Shown in pieces: positions 43,798 through 55,259 of a stretch of 64,000 nt of DNA. Position 1 is the stretch's first letter, and each line of letters starts with the position of its first letter. The notes under the pieces are model-generated. The model worked only from the letters and a program-made list of their open reading frames with translations. It made no database searches and was not told the DNA's origin. The translations under genes were made by a program, and so were the position numbers. The DNA comes from Larix kaempferi (taxonomy: Eukaryota; Streptophyta; Pinopsida; Pinales; Pinaceae): positions 25,765,501 to 25,829,500 of the forward strand of contig BSBM01000232.1 in NCBI GenBank assembly GCA_027924585.1, given 5' to 3'.

Positions 43798-46389
43798 TAT
43801 CCTGAAGGAAGGCAATGTATGGCACTTACGACACTTGTTTCACTTGCGACATTTTGAAAGTTAGGGATTTGTATAGCAAAACCTAGTCATCGTGGAACTT
43901 TCGCTATAAATAACTTTTGGAGAAGGTTCAGGATCTGAAACTTGGATAAGACGAATATGAAATTTTCCTATACTTTGTGTCCAATTTTCAGCCTCATATT
44001 CGTTGTACTTTTTGAGATATGATCCGTACAAGTTAGGGTTTTTTCCTCTTCCAGAATGAATCCCTAAATAGGTGACCTAGGTAAAAAGGTCATATCTCAG
44101 GCTAGGAAGCTCCAAATGGAATTTCATAAAAAGTGTTAGTTAGGGAATGGACTTTAGTTTCACAGGTCTAAGTTTCAGAGGCCTAAGTTGAAATAGTGAC
44201 ACGTGGCACTCCGTACAAGTTGGTTATGCAGTTTCATCCCTTAAAAAGGTCATGTTGGTAAACTGAGCATATCTCTCTGATGGAGAATCCAATGAAGCTA
44301 AAACCTATGGGGTTGGAAATATGACAGGTCAGGCTACCAAAGGCTGAAGTTTCAGACCCCGCAGATCTGAAATTTCAGAGATACATCAGAAAAAATAGGG
44401 CATATATGAAATGTATCAACGGAGTAAATCAAAGAAGAGGAGAAAGAAGCTCTCACTTAGGTTTTTTAGTTTTTAGGTATGGCATGAACTGATACAATGT
44501 TGTAGACACCTGATGCAACATTAGAAACTTTGAAAATGGATTTGGAATCCATTCATCATGGATATTAATCCTCCATCAAAATGCCGTGGGAGGAAGGAGA
44601 TTGAAAATTAGGGTTTCCAAGTAAGAAGAAACCCTAGCAAAGTTGGGAGACTCATAGGGAAGAAATGAAGGAGGTTTAAATGACACTTATATTATACCAT
44701 CCTAGCACCATGAACCTATAAAATATGTTTACAAGTGATCTACCTTGGATGGTTAGGGTTTTACCCTTATAGAGAAGACTACAAGCAATCTCGATAGGTA
44801 TGACTTGAGGAGACACATGTATGTTTTGAAATCTGTTTCATGATTAATTTCATGATATGTTTGTCTTCATATTATTGAGGTTAGTACAATCATGATTAAT
44901 TTTATATTGTCTGATCACCTTAGTAAAAGTATGAATGCATGTGAATAATAGAAGACATTCATTGATTAGGGTTATGACACTTATGATTGTATTAATGCAC
45001 TTGTGGTGTTGTATGAGGATGATGTTTTCTGCTAACATGAAAGTTACATCAAGAAAGTAAAATCAAGTTCTAGATCAAGAATATATGACCACGATGACAT
45101 GAAGACAAAGACTCATCCATATTCTTTGATCACATAGAAATATCTACTCATGAGGTATGTATGATTTGGTTCTACTATGCTTAACTTATGAGATATGTAT
45201 CTTACTAGCACAAGGTCTCTAAATCATTGAAGAGAACAAAGACGATACTGTTTTAGACATAACTAGCAAGCATGCTAATCCAGGTATGTTTTACTACATC
45301 GATTAAGAATCCTACTTTGTGTTAGTATCTTAGATAAGTATACTTGTGTATGAAATGATCATGACCATACATGTTTAAGATTATTTAGAATCATAATGTT
45401 TTGATAGTATTGAGATTATACTAATGAATGTATGATTATGTATGAGACCTTGAGGATGACACAATGATGACACTAGTGCACACTTAAGCATGCATAGTGG
45501 TCCAGGATGGATAGAAGTTCAAAGACATATAATCATGATGCTATCATAAAGGGGAAAATAGAGATCAAGAGGGAGGCAACCACACAAACATAAAATATAA
45601 GTATTTGAGTTGTTATTTGAATTACTTCTTGAATCTATGAATAGTTAATGATATTGATCGTAATAATTGTATGCATATTTGTATTCCTAGAATATATCAT
45701 GCATAGTGTAAGCATTCATATAGCATTGAACAATATACTACTAAGATGCATATGATGGGTAAGTTGGACAAACATTCCATTGTTGCTTGTCTAGAGTGAA
45801 ACCTCTTTGCTAACATGCTGGGAGTTGTGCGCACTCTTGACAGTATGTTCTGGTAGATATGGAAGGCACCTGGATAGCCACTGTATGCATACAAGATATG
45901 GAAAAGTGTCATGCCAAAGTATTTGGTCAAGATAGTTGCATAACTATGTGAATCATATCAGTATGCATAATAGGTTATCATTGAAATGTCAACATGATTT
46001 GATGATTATGAAGTGTTACTAATCATGTAATTAAAGTTGATTTGTAGGAAAGATCATGTGCTATGATCAAAGGAAGGATGATGAACACCTGTTCCAAAGA
46101 ACAAGTGATGGATGTTCAACAAGAAGACTTACAAATCAAACGCACTATAGAAGGCTCGTGGCTAGAGGATTATCTTAGAAAGAAAGAGAGGATCATGACG
46201 GGAGATGGCACTGATGGATATGCAAAAGATCACTCAATGCAGAGTGTGAATGATGTTCAATCACAGATGGATTAGTTCTCAGAGTTAAAGAATCGTGGCA
46301 TGATTATGTGATTAGATATGTGGTTGAGATCAGATGAGATTTTTCCTTAGCTAAGGAAAATGTGAAGTAGAGATCCGTGATGATGGACG
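43798..46389. other. copia leader region without coding sequence
   Basis: About 2.6 kb where gag, protease, integrase and RT should lie. Only short ORFs occur (for example 46063-46275) and none carries a known motif. Recurrent AGTTTCAGA/GAAATTTCAGA phrases appear at 43930-44400. Confidence 0.5.
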
Positions 46390-47085
46390 GTGGTTTCTAC
46401 AGTTTACAGACAGATGACTGGTTCATTGATGTATCTGACGAATACCAGGGCAGATATATGCTTTGTTGTGAACACCCCGAGTCAGTATCTAGTTGAGCTT
46501 AGACGTGTTCACCTAGTAGCTGCAAAGCATGTGATGAGGTACCTGAAAGGTGCGATAGAATTTGACCTATACTATGTTGGAGATCATGACTACAGATTTT
46601 ATGGTTATACATATGCAAATTGGGCCAGAAGTGTCTCAGACAGGAAGAGCACTTCAGGTGGATGTTATTGTTTGGGATCCGCCATGGTCTCATGGTTTAG
46701 CAAGAGGTAGTCCTGTGCGGCTCTCAGCATAGCTGAAGCGGAATATATAGCAGCTTACTCTGCTAGTTGTGAAGCCATATGGCTTCGGAAGCTATTGTTA
46801 GGACTATTTGACTTAGAGATGGACTCCACTGTGATCATGTGTGACAACCAGAGTTGTATCAAGATGACAGAGAATCCAATATTCCATGATAAGTCAAAGC
46901 ACATAGAGATCCAATATTTCTATATAGGGGATATGGTGTAGAAAGGAGCTATAAAGATCGAGTATGTGAGCACTGATGAGCAAGTTGCTGATGTATTGAC
47001 CAAACCTATGTCTCGAGTAAAATTTGAGTATTTTCGAGACAAGCTTGGTGTAGTTCAAAAGGACCCTCCTCGAAAGGGGGAGTGA
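46390..47085 (+). pseudogene. copia RT end and RNase H remnant
   Basis: One frame of 232 codons with the copia pattern GSLMYL-TRADICF, HVMRYLKG, DRKSTSGG, EAEYIAA, CDNQSCIKM, DKSKHIEI, DEQVADVLTKP and EYFRDKLGVV. Two TAG stops interrupt it (46708-46710 and 46939-46941). The first RNase H aspartate is lost, since the usual YTDSDWA region reads YTYANWA. The final codons run into a purine tract (AAAGGGGGAG, 47074-47083). There is no ATG at the start. Non-functional. Confidence 0.88.
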
Positions 47086-47111
47086 TATGGTCAATGATGA
47101 TATTTGGATCG

Positions 47112-47290
47112 ACGATGAGGTCGATAATGAGGATACCTGTAGCGATGATGAGGATACCTGTATCGATGATGAGGGTACCTATATCGATGATGAGGATACT
47201 TGTACTGACGATGAGGTCGATGATGAGGATGCTTGTACCGACGATGAGGTCGATGATGAGGATACCTGTACTGACGATGAGGTCGATGAG
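47112..47290 (+). repeat. Minisatellite 1: GATGAGGATACCTGTA-type repeats
   Basis: Imperfect 24- and about 36-bp units built from GATGAGGATACCTGTAxCGAC and GATGAGGTCGAT. One frame (47087-47311) reads as a 74-residue Asp/Glu/Cys repeat (DDEDTCTDDEVD type). The repeat begins directly after the RNase H stop. Confidence 0.85.
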
Positions 47291-47480
47291 TGGTCCTTAG
47301 ACTTGATCTAAGTTGATGAGTGGGATTGTATCATCCCTGGACACATGTCCTAAAGGGATCCATAGACTCTTGTCTCCATGAAAGATGTTGATGATGTTGC
47401 AGTGGGATTGTATCATCCCTAGAAATATGTCCTAAAAGAGATCCGTAGACTCTTGTCTCCGAGAAAGTGATGATGTTGTG

Positions 47481-47716
47481 TGGTAAATCGTAGATTTAAT
47501 CTAGGTCACATCCAGTATGAAAAAGGACTGGCTCTGTGGTGGTAAATCCTAGATTTGATCTAGGTCACATCGAGTATGAAAAAGGACTGACACTGTGGTG
47601 GTAAATCCTGGATTTGTTCTAGGTCACATCCAGTATGAAAAAGGACTGGCTCTATGGTGGCAAATCCTAAATTTGATCTAGGTCACATCCAGTATGAAAA
47701 AGGACTGGCACTGTGG
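47481..47716 (+). repeat. Minisatellite 2: four copies of a 59-bp unit
   Basis: TGGTAAATC-type unit starts fall at 47481, 47540, 47599 and 47658, so the spacing is exactly 59 each time. Units share CTAGGTCACATCCAGTATG and AAAAAGGACTGGC. Only substitutions separate them. Confidence 0.93.
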
Positions 47717-47722
47717 TTCTGA

Positions 47723-48397
47723 ATTGCATCATCCTTGGACTTATGTACTAAAGTGAGATGAATTGATCATCCCATAAGTGGATCAGGATTGCATCATCCT
47801 TGGACTTATGTCCTAAAGTGATAGGGATTGATAATCCCGTAAGTGGATCAGGATTGCATCATCCTTGGACTTCTGTCCTAAAGTGATAGGGATTGATCAT
47901 CCCATAAGTGGACCAGGAATGCATCATCCTTGGATTTATGTCCTAAAGTGAGAGGGATTGATCATCCCGTAAGTAGATCATGATTGCATCATCCTTGGAC
48001 TTATGTACTAAAGTGATAGGGATTGATAATCCCGTAAGTAGATCTGGATTGAATCGTCCCTAGACATGTTGTGGTGTCTTAAATTGATAGGGATTGATCA
48101 TCCCATAAGTATATCTGGATTGCATCGTCCCTAGACATGTTGTGGTGTCTTAAATTGATAGGGATTGATCATTCCGTAAGTAGATCTGGATTGCATCATC
48201 CCTAGACATGTTGTGGTGTCTTAAATTGATAGGGATTGATCATTCTGTAATCAGATCTAGATTGCATCGTCCCTAGACATGATATGGTGTCTTTAATTGA
48301 TAGGGATTGATCACCCCGTAAGTGGATCAGGATTGTATCATCCTTGGACTTATGTCCTAAAGTGAGAGGGGTTGATCATCCCGTAATTGGATCATGT
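47723..48397 (+). repeat. Minisatellite 3: about ten units, 65-bp then 71-bp period
   Basis: ATTGCATCATCC-type starts fall at 47723, 47788, 47853, 47918, 47983 and 48048 (step 65). They continue at 48119, 48190, 48261 and 48332 (step 71). The longer unit has TAGACATGTTGTGGTGTCTT in place of TTGGACTTATGTCCTAAAG. All share AGGGATTGATCATCCCGTAAGT. Confidence 0.92.
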
Positions 48398-48407
48398 GTA
48401 TTGCAGA

Positions 48408-48775
48408 TGATCATGCTATTGATCGGAAGATCCAGATGATGATGATGTTGATCGAGAGATCCAGATGATGCTATTGGTTGGAAGATCCAGATGATGATGT
48501 TGTTGATCAAGAGATCCAGATGATGTTGTTGATCAGAAGATCCAGATGGTGATGCTGTTGATTGAGAGATCCAGATGATGATGCTATTGATCGGGAGATG
48601 CAGATGATGATGTTGTTGATCGAGAGATCCAAATGATGATGTTGTTGATCGAGAGATCCAGATGATGCTGTTGATCGGGAGATCCAGATGATGATGTTGT
48701 TGATCGAGAGATCCAGATGATGCTGTTGTTCAGGAGATCCAGATGATGTTGTTGATGTAGCTGATCGAGTGATCC
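48408..48775 (+). repeat. Minisatellite 4: GATCxGxAGATCCAGATGATG repeats
   Basis: About eleven variable-length units (roughly 27-39 bp) alternate GATCGAGAGATCCAGATGATG with extra GATGTTGTT triplets. Length changes come in multiples of 3. No extended ORF is apparent. Confidence 0.85.
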
Positions 48776-48958
48776 AGTGCTGCAGAAGATGAAGACTCAG
48801 TACTGAAGATATTGATGTTCCAGTATTGAAGATGTTCCAGTAGTTATTTTGAGTTACTGATGATGATTAAAGAAAACTTGCAATGATTTATAGATGTATA
48901 ACTGTGATGTAGTTGATGACTCCTTGCTCCTGCAGATGTTGTTAGAATATCCTTCTCA

Positions 48959-48969
48959 TTAAGGGGGAG
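48959..48969 (+). other. copia polypurine tract
   Basis: TTAAGGGGGAG directly before the 3' LTR. A near-identical GAAAGGGGGAG lies at 47073-47082, so all four minisatellites lie between two polypurine-like tracts. Confidence 0.75.
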
Positions 48970-49576
48970 TGTTGAAATATTGTAACTTCTAAGAATATTC
49001 TATTTGTACTTTATTATCCGGAGATGTTTATTCCTCCGTCGGGACATTATTATATATCCGGAGATGTTTATTCCTCCATTGGGATATTATTATGTAAAGT
49101 CATTGAGGTAAAACCTCCCATGTAAGTCAAGGCAATAGATCCCCTAAGAGTCATTTGTAATGGGGTGTTTAAGTCCCCTAGAGGGGTCGGCCCAGTCAGC
49201 AAGAGAATAAACTATTGAGGCCGACCTGTCAAGTGTAAAAGTCAAGTGTAAATGGCAAGTGAATGTAAAGTATAAATAGAGGAGGTGTGTTCGTCATTTA
49301 ACACACACACTCACTTGTGAACTCACATAGGAGAGAGATATATATATGCAAAGGAGTAGAAGGAGCTCTTGTTTGGGGATTACATTTTTGTACTTTTGAT
49401 CATCTATATTGAAGAAGTTTTGATGGGTTTTCTACCCCACGAGGGTTTCCCAGGATAAATTGTGTCTCTTGTGTTTATATTGTGCTTGTTGTTCTTTCAG
49501 TGATCTTGTATATGCTATTGTTATGAAATTAAATGGAATAATGATGTTATCTATCTTAGAATATTGAATCTTAACA
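48970..49576 (+). repeat. copia 3' LTR
   Basis: Starts TGTTGAAATATTG and ends TCTTAACA. Aligned with 43177-43785 with scattered substitutions and small indels. The TATA-like TATAAATAG is conserved at 49271-49279. Confidence 0.9.
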
Positions 49577-50450
49577 TGTATCCCATCCTCCTCAACCACC
49601 AAACGCCCCAAAATATCAATAGGTTGTGTTACAACAACCCTTTTTTAATAAGGGGTAGTTATCCAACAACATTACCCTCACCCACCAAGGGACGAAACTT
49701 TCCAAAAAATATACATGAACACAACCAAAGTTAACCTCTAGATTCGTGCCAAGGGTTATGGCATGCTTGATACCCCGCAAGGGAAGGATGTACCTTCTAC
49801 CTCTTGCGGGCCTTTGCAGATACCTTGTCCAAATAGTGATCACATCCTTAGGATCTCGAAGACACGGATTAGATGAACTGTCGATAACCCCCACATGAAA
49901 TTTTCACACAATTACAACATTTTGGATGATTTGGATCAATCCCCTACCGCCATGTCGACATTAGAACCGCGAGGGAAAGATGAAAAGGAATTTGAAAAGA
50001 GAGTTAAAGAGTGCTTGAAATTACCGGGAGGGAAGCAGATTCCTCCAGTCCTGTCCTTCTCAAAAGAAGGAACTACTTAGTGCATTAGGAGCAGTCGACC
50101 CTTTCAGTTCGTGCTTCATGACCTTCAACCTCGATAAAGGAAAGCCGCGACTACCCTTGTCAGACGCCTTCTTGATTCCAATAACAATCAAGAAAATAAT
50201 TCATTGATGCATAGTCGATGAAGAAGGATCTACTTGTGTGATTTCCATTCATGTATGGAAGCATCTGGGATCACCAGACTTGGTCCCCTCATCTATCGCC
50301 CTCCAGGCTTATGATGGGAGACCATCAAAACCATTGGGTTTGTACTCGAATGTTCCCATTGAACCAAGAGTCAAAATGGTAATTTTGGATATTGAAGTGG
50401 TCAACACTCAACTCGACTACAACATTTTATTGGGATATAGTTACATGTAT
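49577..50450 (+). pseudogene. Gypsy gag end and protease remnant (host element resumes)
   Basis: The decayed plus-strand gypsy continues after the copia insertion. Recognisable parts are a SHNYNILDDLDQSPTAMSTLE linker (about 49900-49960) and an aspartic-protease stretch with IVDEGSTCVIS at about 50213-50245. This is followed by VWKHLGSPDL, ALQAYDGR, VKMVILDIEVV and LDYNILLGYSYMY (50238-50450). This order is typical of a plant gypsy protease of the VDEGAST type. Stops and frame changes occur between the parts. The Athila-like element enters right after the final MY codons, and the protease resumes at 62246 with AMKMVASSIFH. Confidence 0.8.
50446..50450. repeat. Target-site duplication TGTAT, left copy
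   Basis: Five bases before the Athila-like element, matching 62241-62245. Joining across the element restores the protease reading. Confidence 0.93.
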
Positions 50451-51816
50451 TGGTGGACTCCAGGAATGGATACCTAATTAGTGTAGCTAAATCGGAAGCA
50501 TACTTTAATTATTGACCAGGGAGTGTACAAACTTAAGAGGTGCTAAGCACTGTATGTGCTCTATAGGATAGTCTTCGTCGTTTAGGGTGTTGGGAAGTAT
50601 CTTAAAGGTTTCTCAAAAGGAAATGGGAGTGATCTGTTCTTAAACCAAGAATGAAAGGATATAAAAAGATTGTAAACTTATGGACTAGAAATGTTGAAAC
50701 TAAGAGATCTTTTATGCTAAGAATTTAAATGCTGGAAAACTGTAAATCTAATCTAAGAAATAAAATGCTGAAAGAGTGGGAAACTTGATCTAGAAATAAG
50801 ATGCTGAAAGCTGGAAATTTAAGCTAGGAATTCAATACTGAAAATTAATCAAACTTTATCTTATTCGAATCCAATACTAAAAGTAATAATCATCTACTCT
50901 ATTCAAATCCAAAGAACTTAAAACCATTAACTCCTATATAAATGAATTCAGATAAAGGAAATATGCATGGAATCGCAGATCTAAATCATTGTCAAAAATT
51001 AATATAACGCGCTGGAAAACAAAGGTAAATGCGCCTGCACAGAATACATGTACAGGACTACAGAAAGCACATTGCAGAACTACATAATCAATATTGATGA
51101 ACTACAGAGAAAAAGTGTTGAACTGAAATGATCGCCGAACTGAAATAAAACTATGTCATTCAAACCATTGTCAAGTACTTCATATACGATGATGATTAAA
51201 TCAATTAACAGGACATATGAGAAATACCTAAAGTAAAAATGAAGCTCCCGACCTACGTGTTGGAGGGGCCCTCTCCAACCCATGTTTCAGGAGTGGGAAA
51301 AACTCATAAACGCAAAGTTTGAAATAACATCACTTCTTCCATTAAAATCTTAACCTCATGTTCAGAAAAAGTCTTAAAATAGAATTGTCTCAAATAACAT
51401 ATGCTGAAGATAAGTTCTACAAAAATTCCTACAGGAACCTCTTGCTACTCAAGAGGTCCATATATATATCTATTTTGAAACATAACCTAACTCTATGCGT
51501 TAAATGTCGATCCTGCTAATCAAGAGTTTTCTTTTACAAATCAGGAAAAATAGCGCTGAGCCACTTAAGGTCTTTCAGTCCTCGAGCTGGAATTGCTTGT
51601 TGTCTCTTAGATTACCTGTGCCTGCTCATACACACTTATTTCCATATAATTAGCTCATAGAAAACGCTTTTAAGCATAAAAGAATAATCTCTAAACTACT
51701 CTATTAAATAATCAAAACAAATGTATTATCCCCCACAAACAGAGGTATTTCCCTTATCCATTATTGTGCTTGTTTGGCATAACAAGGCTATAGAGTACCT
51801 AATTTGGGACTCATCA
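50451..51816 (-). repeat. 3' LTR of the Athila-like element
   Basis: In plus orientation it starts TGGTGGACTCC and ends ACTCATCA. On the minus strand the purine-rich CCTGGGGGAGA at 51817-51827 precedes it as polypurine tract. Confidence 0.93.
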
Positions 51817-51836
51817 TCTCCCCCAGGCCGAAGGAG

Positions 51837-54047
51837 TTACTCATCCCTGGGTGACATATCATGTTCTTGAATAGCTTCTCTGATGTCCCAGGAAACGACC
51901 CTAGGGGCCCCTTCCTGCCTATGATAGCCCAAGGTCTGGTCATCTTTGGTCCATGCTATTTTCTCCTTTTCTTCATCGACCTGTTCTCTGATAATCAAGG
52001 GAAGAAAGAATGGTGGGCTCAGTTTCATGCCGATCCATATGAGTTGATTCTTTATTAACGATTCCCTGTATAACTTAGCCTTGGTGAGAGCAGTCTCTAG
52101 TCTGAGGGGGGAGTGAGGACCCCTCTTCTTCAAATCTTCTGCTATTCTTTCCCATCTCTCACCAATGCCTTTCTGAACTTCCTTGAATGTGCATTGAAGG
52201 GTTAGATCGAAGTGTGTTAGTGCCTCCTGTTGTTTTCCAAGAAGGATAGGAACCAATTCTTCATCTACGGCGATAGTCCTGTGGTCCTCGATTACTCTTT
52301 CAGGATGGGTTGCCTCACCCCTGATCCATAATGGGTTTTGCCACTCCTCAGACAGGTAGAGATGAGCATCCTGTGATCTCTCGATATTGTGGTTCATCCA
52401 GGAGCAGAGTGCTCTTAGCTGGAAGTCGCCTACGTAGGGATTAGGTGACCAGTTAGGTGAGATCGGTACCACGAAGTTGTGCAAGAAAAATTCCCACAAT
52501 TGATCTTTCTCCAACTCTATACAACCTAGAGAAGTGTCAACAAACTCCTTTGGAGTGTTTAACTCTAGAGGCAGGCCTTGCCTTAGCCTCTGTAGCTAAA
52601 ATTTTCCCCACTTCTCCTTTAGGTAGATCGTATAGATTCTAGATGGTGGCCAGAGTCCCAATATAGCATCATAGATCCTAGCGGTGGTCGTCAATGTATC
52701 CTCTAATTGCTAAATTCTCTAGTCTTTCTGAGCCAGCTCTTCCCGAGCTTGGCCCTATTTCTCCTTCAGTGCCAAATTTTGCTGTTCTGTCAGCTTTAAC
52801 TCTCTTGTGTGTTGTAGTTTCAAAATCTAGGTCTTTTCATGTGCAAACAGTGGGGTTGTTGGTGAAGCTGGCTGGCTTCTCTGGATTCTTGCTTCAATTT
52901 TTAATGCTGCCAACTCCTCCCTGACCTTTGCTAGTTCTGTCAGTGCCTCAGCTAGTTGGTCAGTGACTCCAGGGTTTACATTTTGATCAGCAGGGTTCCA
53001 TTGGTAATCATCCTGTTCTTCTGGTGTAGTTGGGTCGTCTTGGTCTACCCACTCGTCATCATTGGATAAGTTTTGAATTATGGAGCTGGGCTCTTTTTCT
53101 ACCTTCTTTGCCTGTTCGTTTTTGGGCTGCTGTGTGATCCTGTTTCTTCTCCATTTTACCCCTTTCCTGCTGGTGGAAACCCCTGATTCTTTTTGGCGGG
53201 AGGCGTCTTTTGAATGTTTTATTTTAATCAGGGTATCGACCATAACTTCATTATCGCTATCCAGGTCAATCTTTCTCTTAGCTCCTGATGCGGAAGTGGA
53301 TTTTTCCTTTGACCCTGAAGCTAGGGGTATGCCTACATTAGGTGTACCCCTCATTCTCTGCACATCATCAGCTGCGATTACCACAAAATCCTCCCATGAA
53401 AGTTTTGGAACCTGTACCATTAATTCTTCACAAATTATCAATTTGATTAGCCCATGTTGGGCTAGCGCATCTTCTTTTCCCTGAACTACCTTTTTGCTCA
53501 TTTCTCCCAGAGACTGGAGAAGATAATAGGGAATGCTGATGTTGTTATTTGGTGTGATATGGCTCCTATGCCTCAGAAGCTACAAAATTCGGAAGTGGAA
53601 GAGAGGGACATAGCTCAGCCTCCCTATGCACGTTACGTATTTCAGAACGACAACAGCTATCTCGTCCCAGGGTGTCGGCATGGTTACTCTCTTGACTCCA
53701 TTCTTGTCTTCTTCATAAAATTCTCCTTGTCCAAAGAAGGCTGCCTTTGTACTCTGGTTGGCTTCCTGGTCATCCCTGCTCCAGTGTAGACCCATGGGAA
53801 GCCCTGTGTATTTCGAAATTGCCTCCTCATCCAGTTTGATACGTAGTCCCCTTACCCGAGTGACAAACTGTTCATCTTTGATGTGCTTCAAGTTCCTTGT
53901 GAATTCTAAAGCCACCTCTGTATTGGACCCTCTCAGTCCTGAGATGAAGGGCATACAGCCCGCATTACGGAGGATTGATAAAACCTGTGGGTTTTCATAA
54001 ATGGGCTTGTGATCCTCCGGTTCACTCTTTTTAAACCCCTTTGTCAT
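51837..54047 (-). pseudogene. Extra (env-position) ORF of the Athila-like element
   Basis: A single frame of 737 codons lies between integrase and the 3' LTR, ending 21 bases from the LTR. It is interrupted by six stops, all TAG: 53580-53582, 52827-52829, 52755-52757, 52719-52721, 52710-52712 and 52596-52598. Order: an N-terminal domain with FTRNLKHIKDEQFVTRVRG and EAISKYTGLPMG (common in plant Athila-type proteins), the KYVTCIGRL/IPYYLLQSL/HGLIKLIICEEL blocks, a basic and acidic low-complexity middle, a coiled-coil-like stretch around 52720-52950, and a C-terminal domain (51837-52514). No membrane segment was seen, so envelope function is unsupported. The ATG at 54047 is the first in frame. 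Confidence 0.75.
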
Positions 54048-55259
54048 ATTGAATTTTCTACTATAATTGACAAACCAAAAACTTTGAGTGTGGCTGACTT
54101 ACCTCAACTGGCCGAGATTGATCATAGGTTCGAGGGCAGCTTGTTGGCTGAGTGACAACACGAATTTTTGGTTTTCTTGCTTCTGGAAAGCTTGTATTGC
54201 AAAACTGGGTCTTTTTTGTAGATTATGCTGCCTTATTTAGCTATTTTCACGCACTTATCCCGATCATCGTGCATCGTACTTGCTGCCTTATACATTCCTT
54301 TTCATTATTTCACCCTGTGTTTCCTTCCATCATTGTACCATGCGATGCCACTTTGATAATTTGGGAATATCATTTGGGGATATAGCAGCTGGATGCAGAT
54401 GTTGTCATCTTCTGACATGTCTGAGGTAGGAAATCATGATTCTGTGAGGTTATTCTGAACCGTGCCGCCGAATTAACTTATAAGCTGTCCTCAGCTTTGG
54501 GAAATAACTTCTTTATGGGGGGGATAACGATTTGATTTGAAAATAAAATAAAGAGTTAAGTGATTACCTTCCATGCTTTGCGTACCTGACTGTATGATTT
54601 GTGCTTGATTGTATGGGCATGGGATTCTGTAGTTGAGTTCAGCTGCGTTTGTAGTGATTTTGGGCGTGTCAGTAGTCGCGTCTTTTTTGCCTTTTTTTTC
54701 TGCTTGTTCTGTTGGAATTGCTGCTTTTGTTTGCTTGATTTCGTGCAAGCTTTTTTGATATGACTTGTCATTGTGTTCAACATTTGCTCCAAATGGTGAT
54801 TTGATTTCTATAGTGGTAGCTTTGTTGTAGTTATGGCTCGCTTGAATTGACTGTTGGCTCGCTTGATTGTAAATTCTGAAAGCTAATGTTTGTTGGTTGT
54901 TCTTTTGTTGTCTCCTTTTGAGTTTGTTGCGAAATGTTTGCAGGATTGCTTGAATTTGCTTTCTGGCTCGCTTGACATGTATTTCTGGCTCGCTTGAATT
55001 TGCTTCCTGGCTCGCTTGACATTGCTTTGTGGTTTTGCTCTGACATTGCTTCTGGTTCTGCTTTGAAATTGGTTTCTAGTTTTGCATAAGGATGGATCAA
55101 GTCCATCAATTTTGTTTTTGAGAACCTGAGTGGATTGTTGTATTGTCCTCTCTCTCTCTCTCTCTCTTTTCATTTTTTCATTTTCATTTTTTCATCATTT
55201 TTTTATTTTTTCATTTTCTCTTTTTTCATTTTTTCTCTTTTATCATTTTTTCTCTTTTA
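54048..55259. other. Spacer between integrase and the extra ORF, low complexity
   Basis: About 1.2 kb without a gene. GGCTCGCTTGA recurs at 54835, 54856, 54965, 54988 and 55009. A (CT)n tract (55147-55167) runs into a T-rich stretch to about 55290. The stretch extends into the last pol codons, which read Glu/Lys-rich on the minus strand. Confidence 0.75.

Larger units (their letters stand above)
43177..49576 (+). mobile_element. Decayed Ty1/copia element with minisatellite-rich 3' region
   Basis: Two direct LTRs of 609 and 607 bp bound 6.4 kb. Plus-strand order: LTR, primer site, about 2.6 kb without coding sequence, RNase H, polypurine-like tract, 1.9 kb of tandem repeats, second polypurine tract, LTR. 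The LTRs differ at roughly 5% by eye over their first 400 bases, so this is an old insertion. Gag, protease, integrase and most of RT are missing. No clean 5-bp target duplication is seen: CACAT lies before the element and TGTAT after it, with only ACAT shared if the junction is shifted. Confidence 0.88.

Noticed and set aside
47481-48775. CRISPR-like regular repeats
   Set aside because: Units are contiguous tandem repeats with no unique spacers, in a plant retrotransposon. They are minisatellites.
43172-49581. Target-site duplication for the copia element
   Set aside because: CACAT before and TGTAT after do not match. Only ACAT can be shared by shifting the junction, so I do not call one.
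54061-54102. Possible intron before the extra ORF (GTAAGT donor, AG acceptor)
   Set aside because: The implied intron is only 42 bases, too short for a plant intron. The motif match is probably chance.
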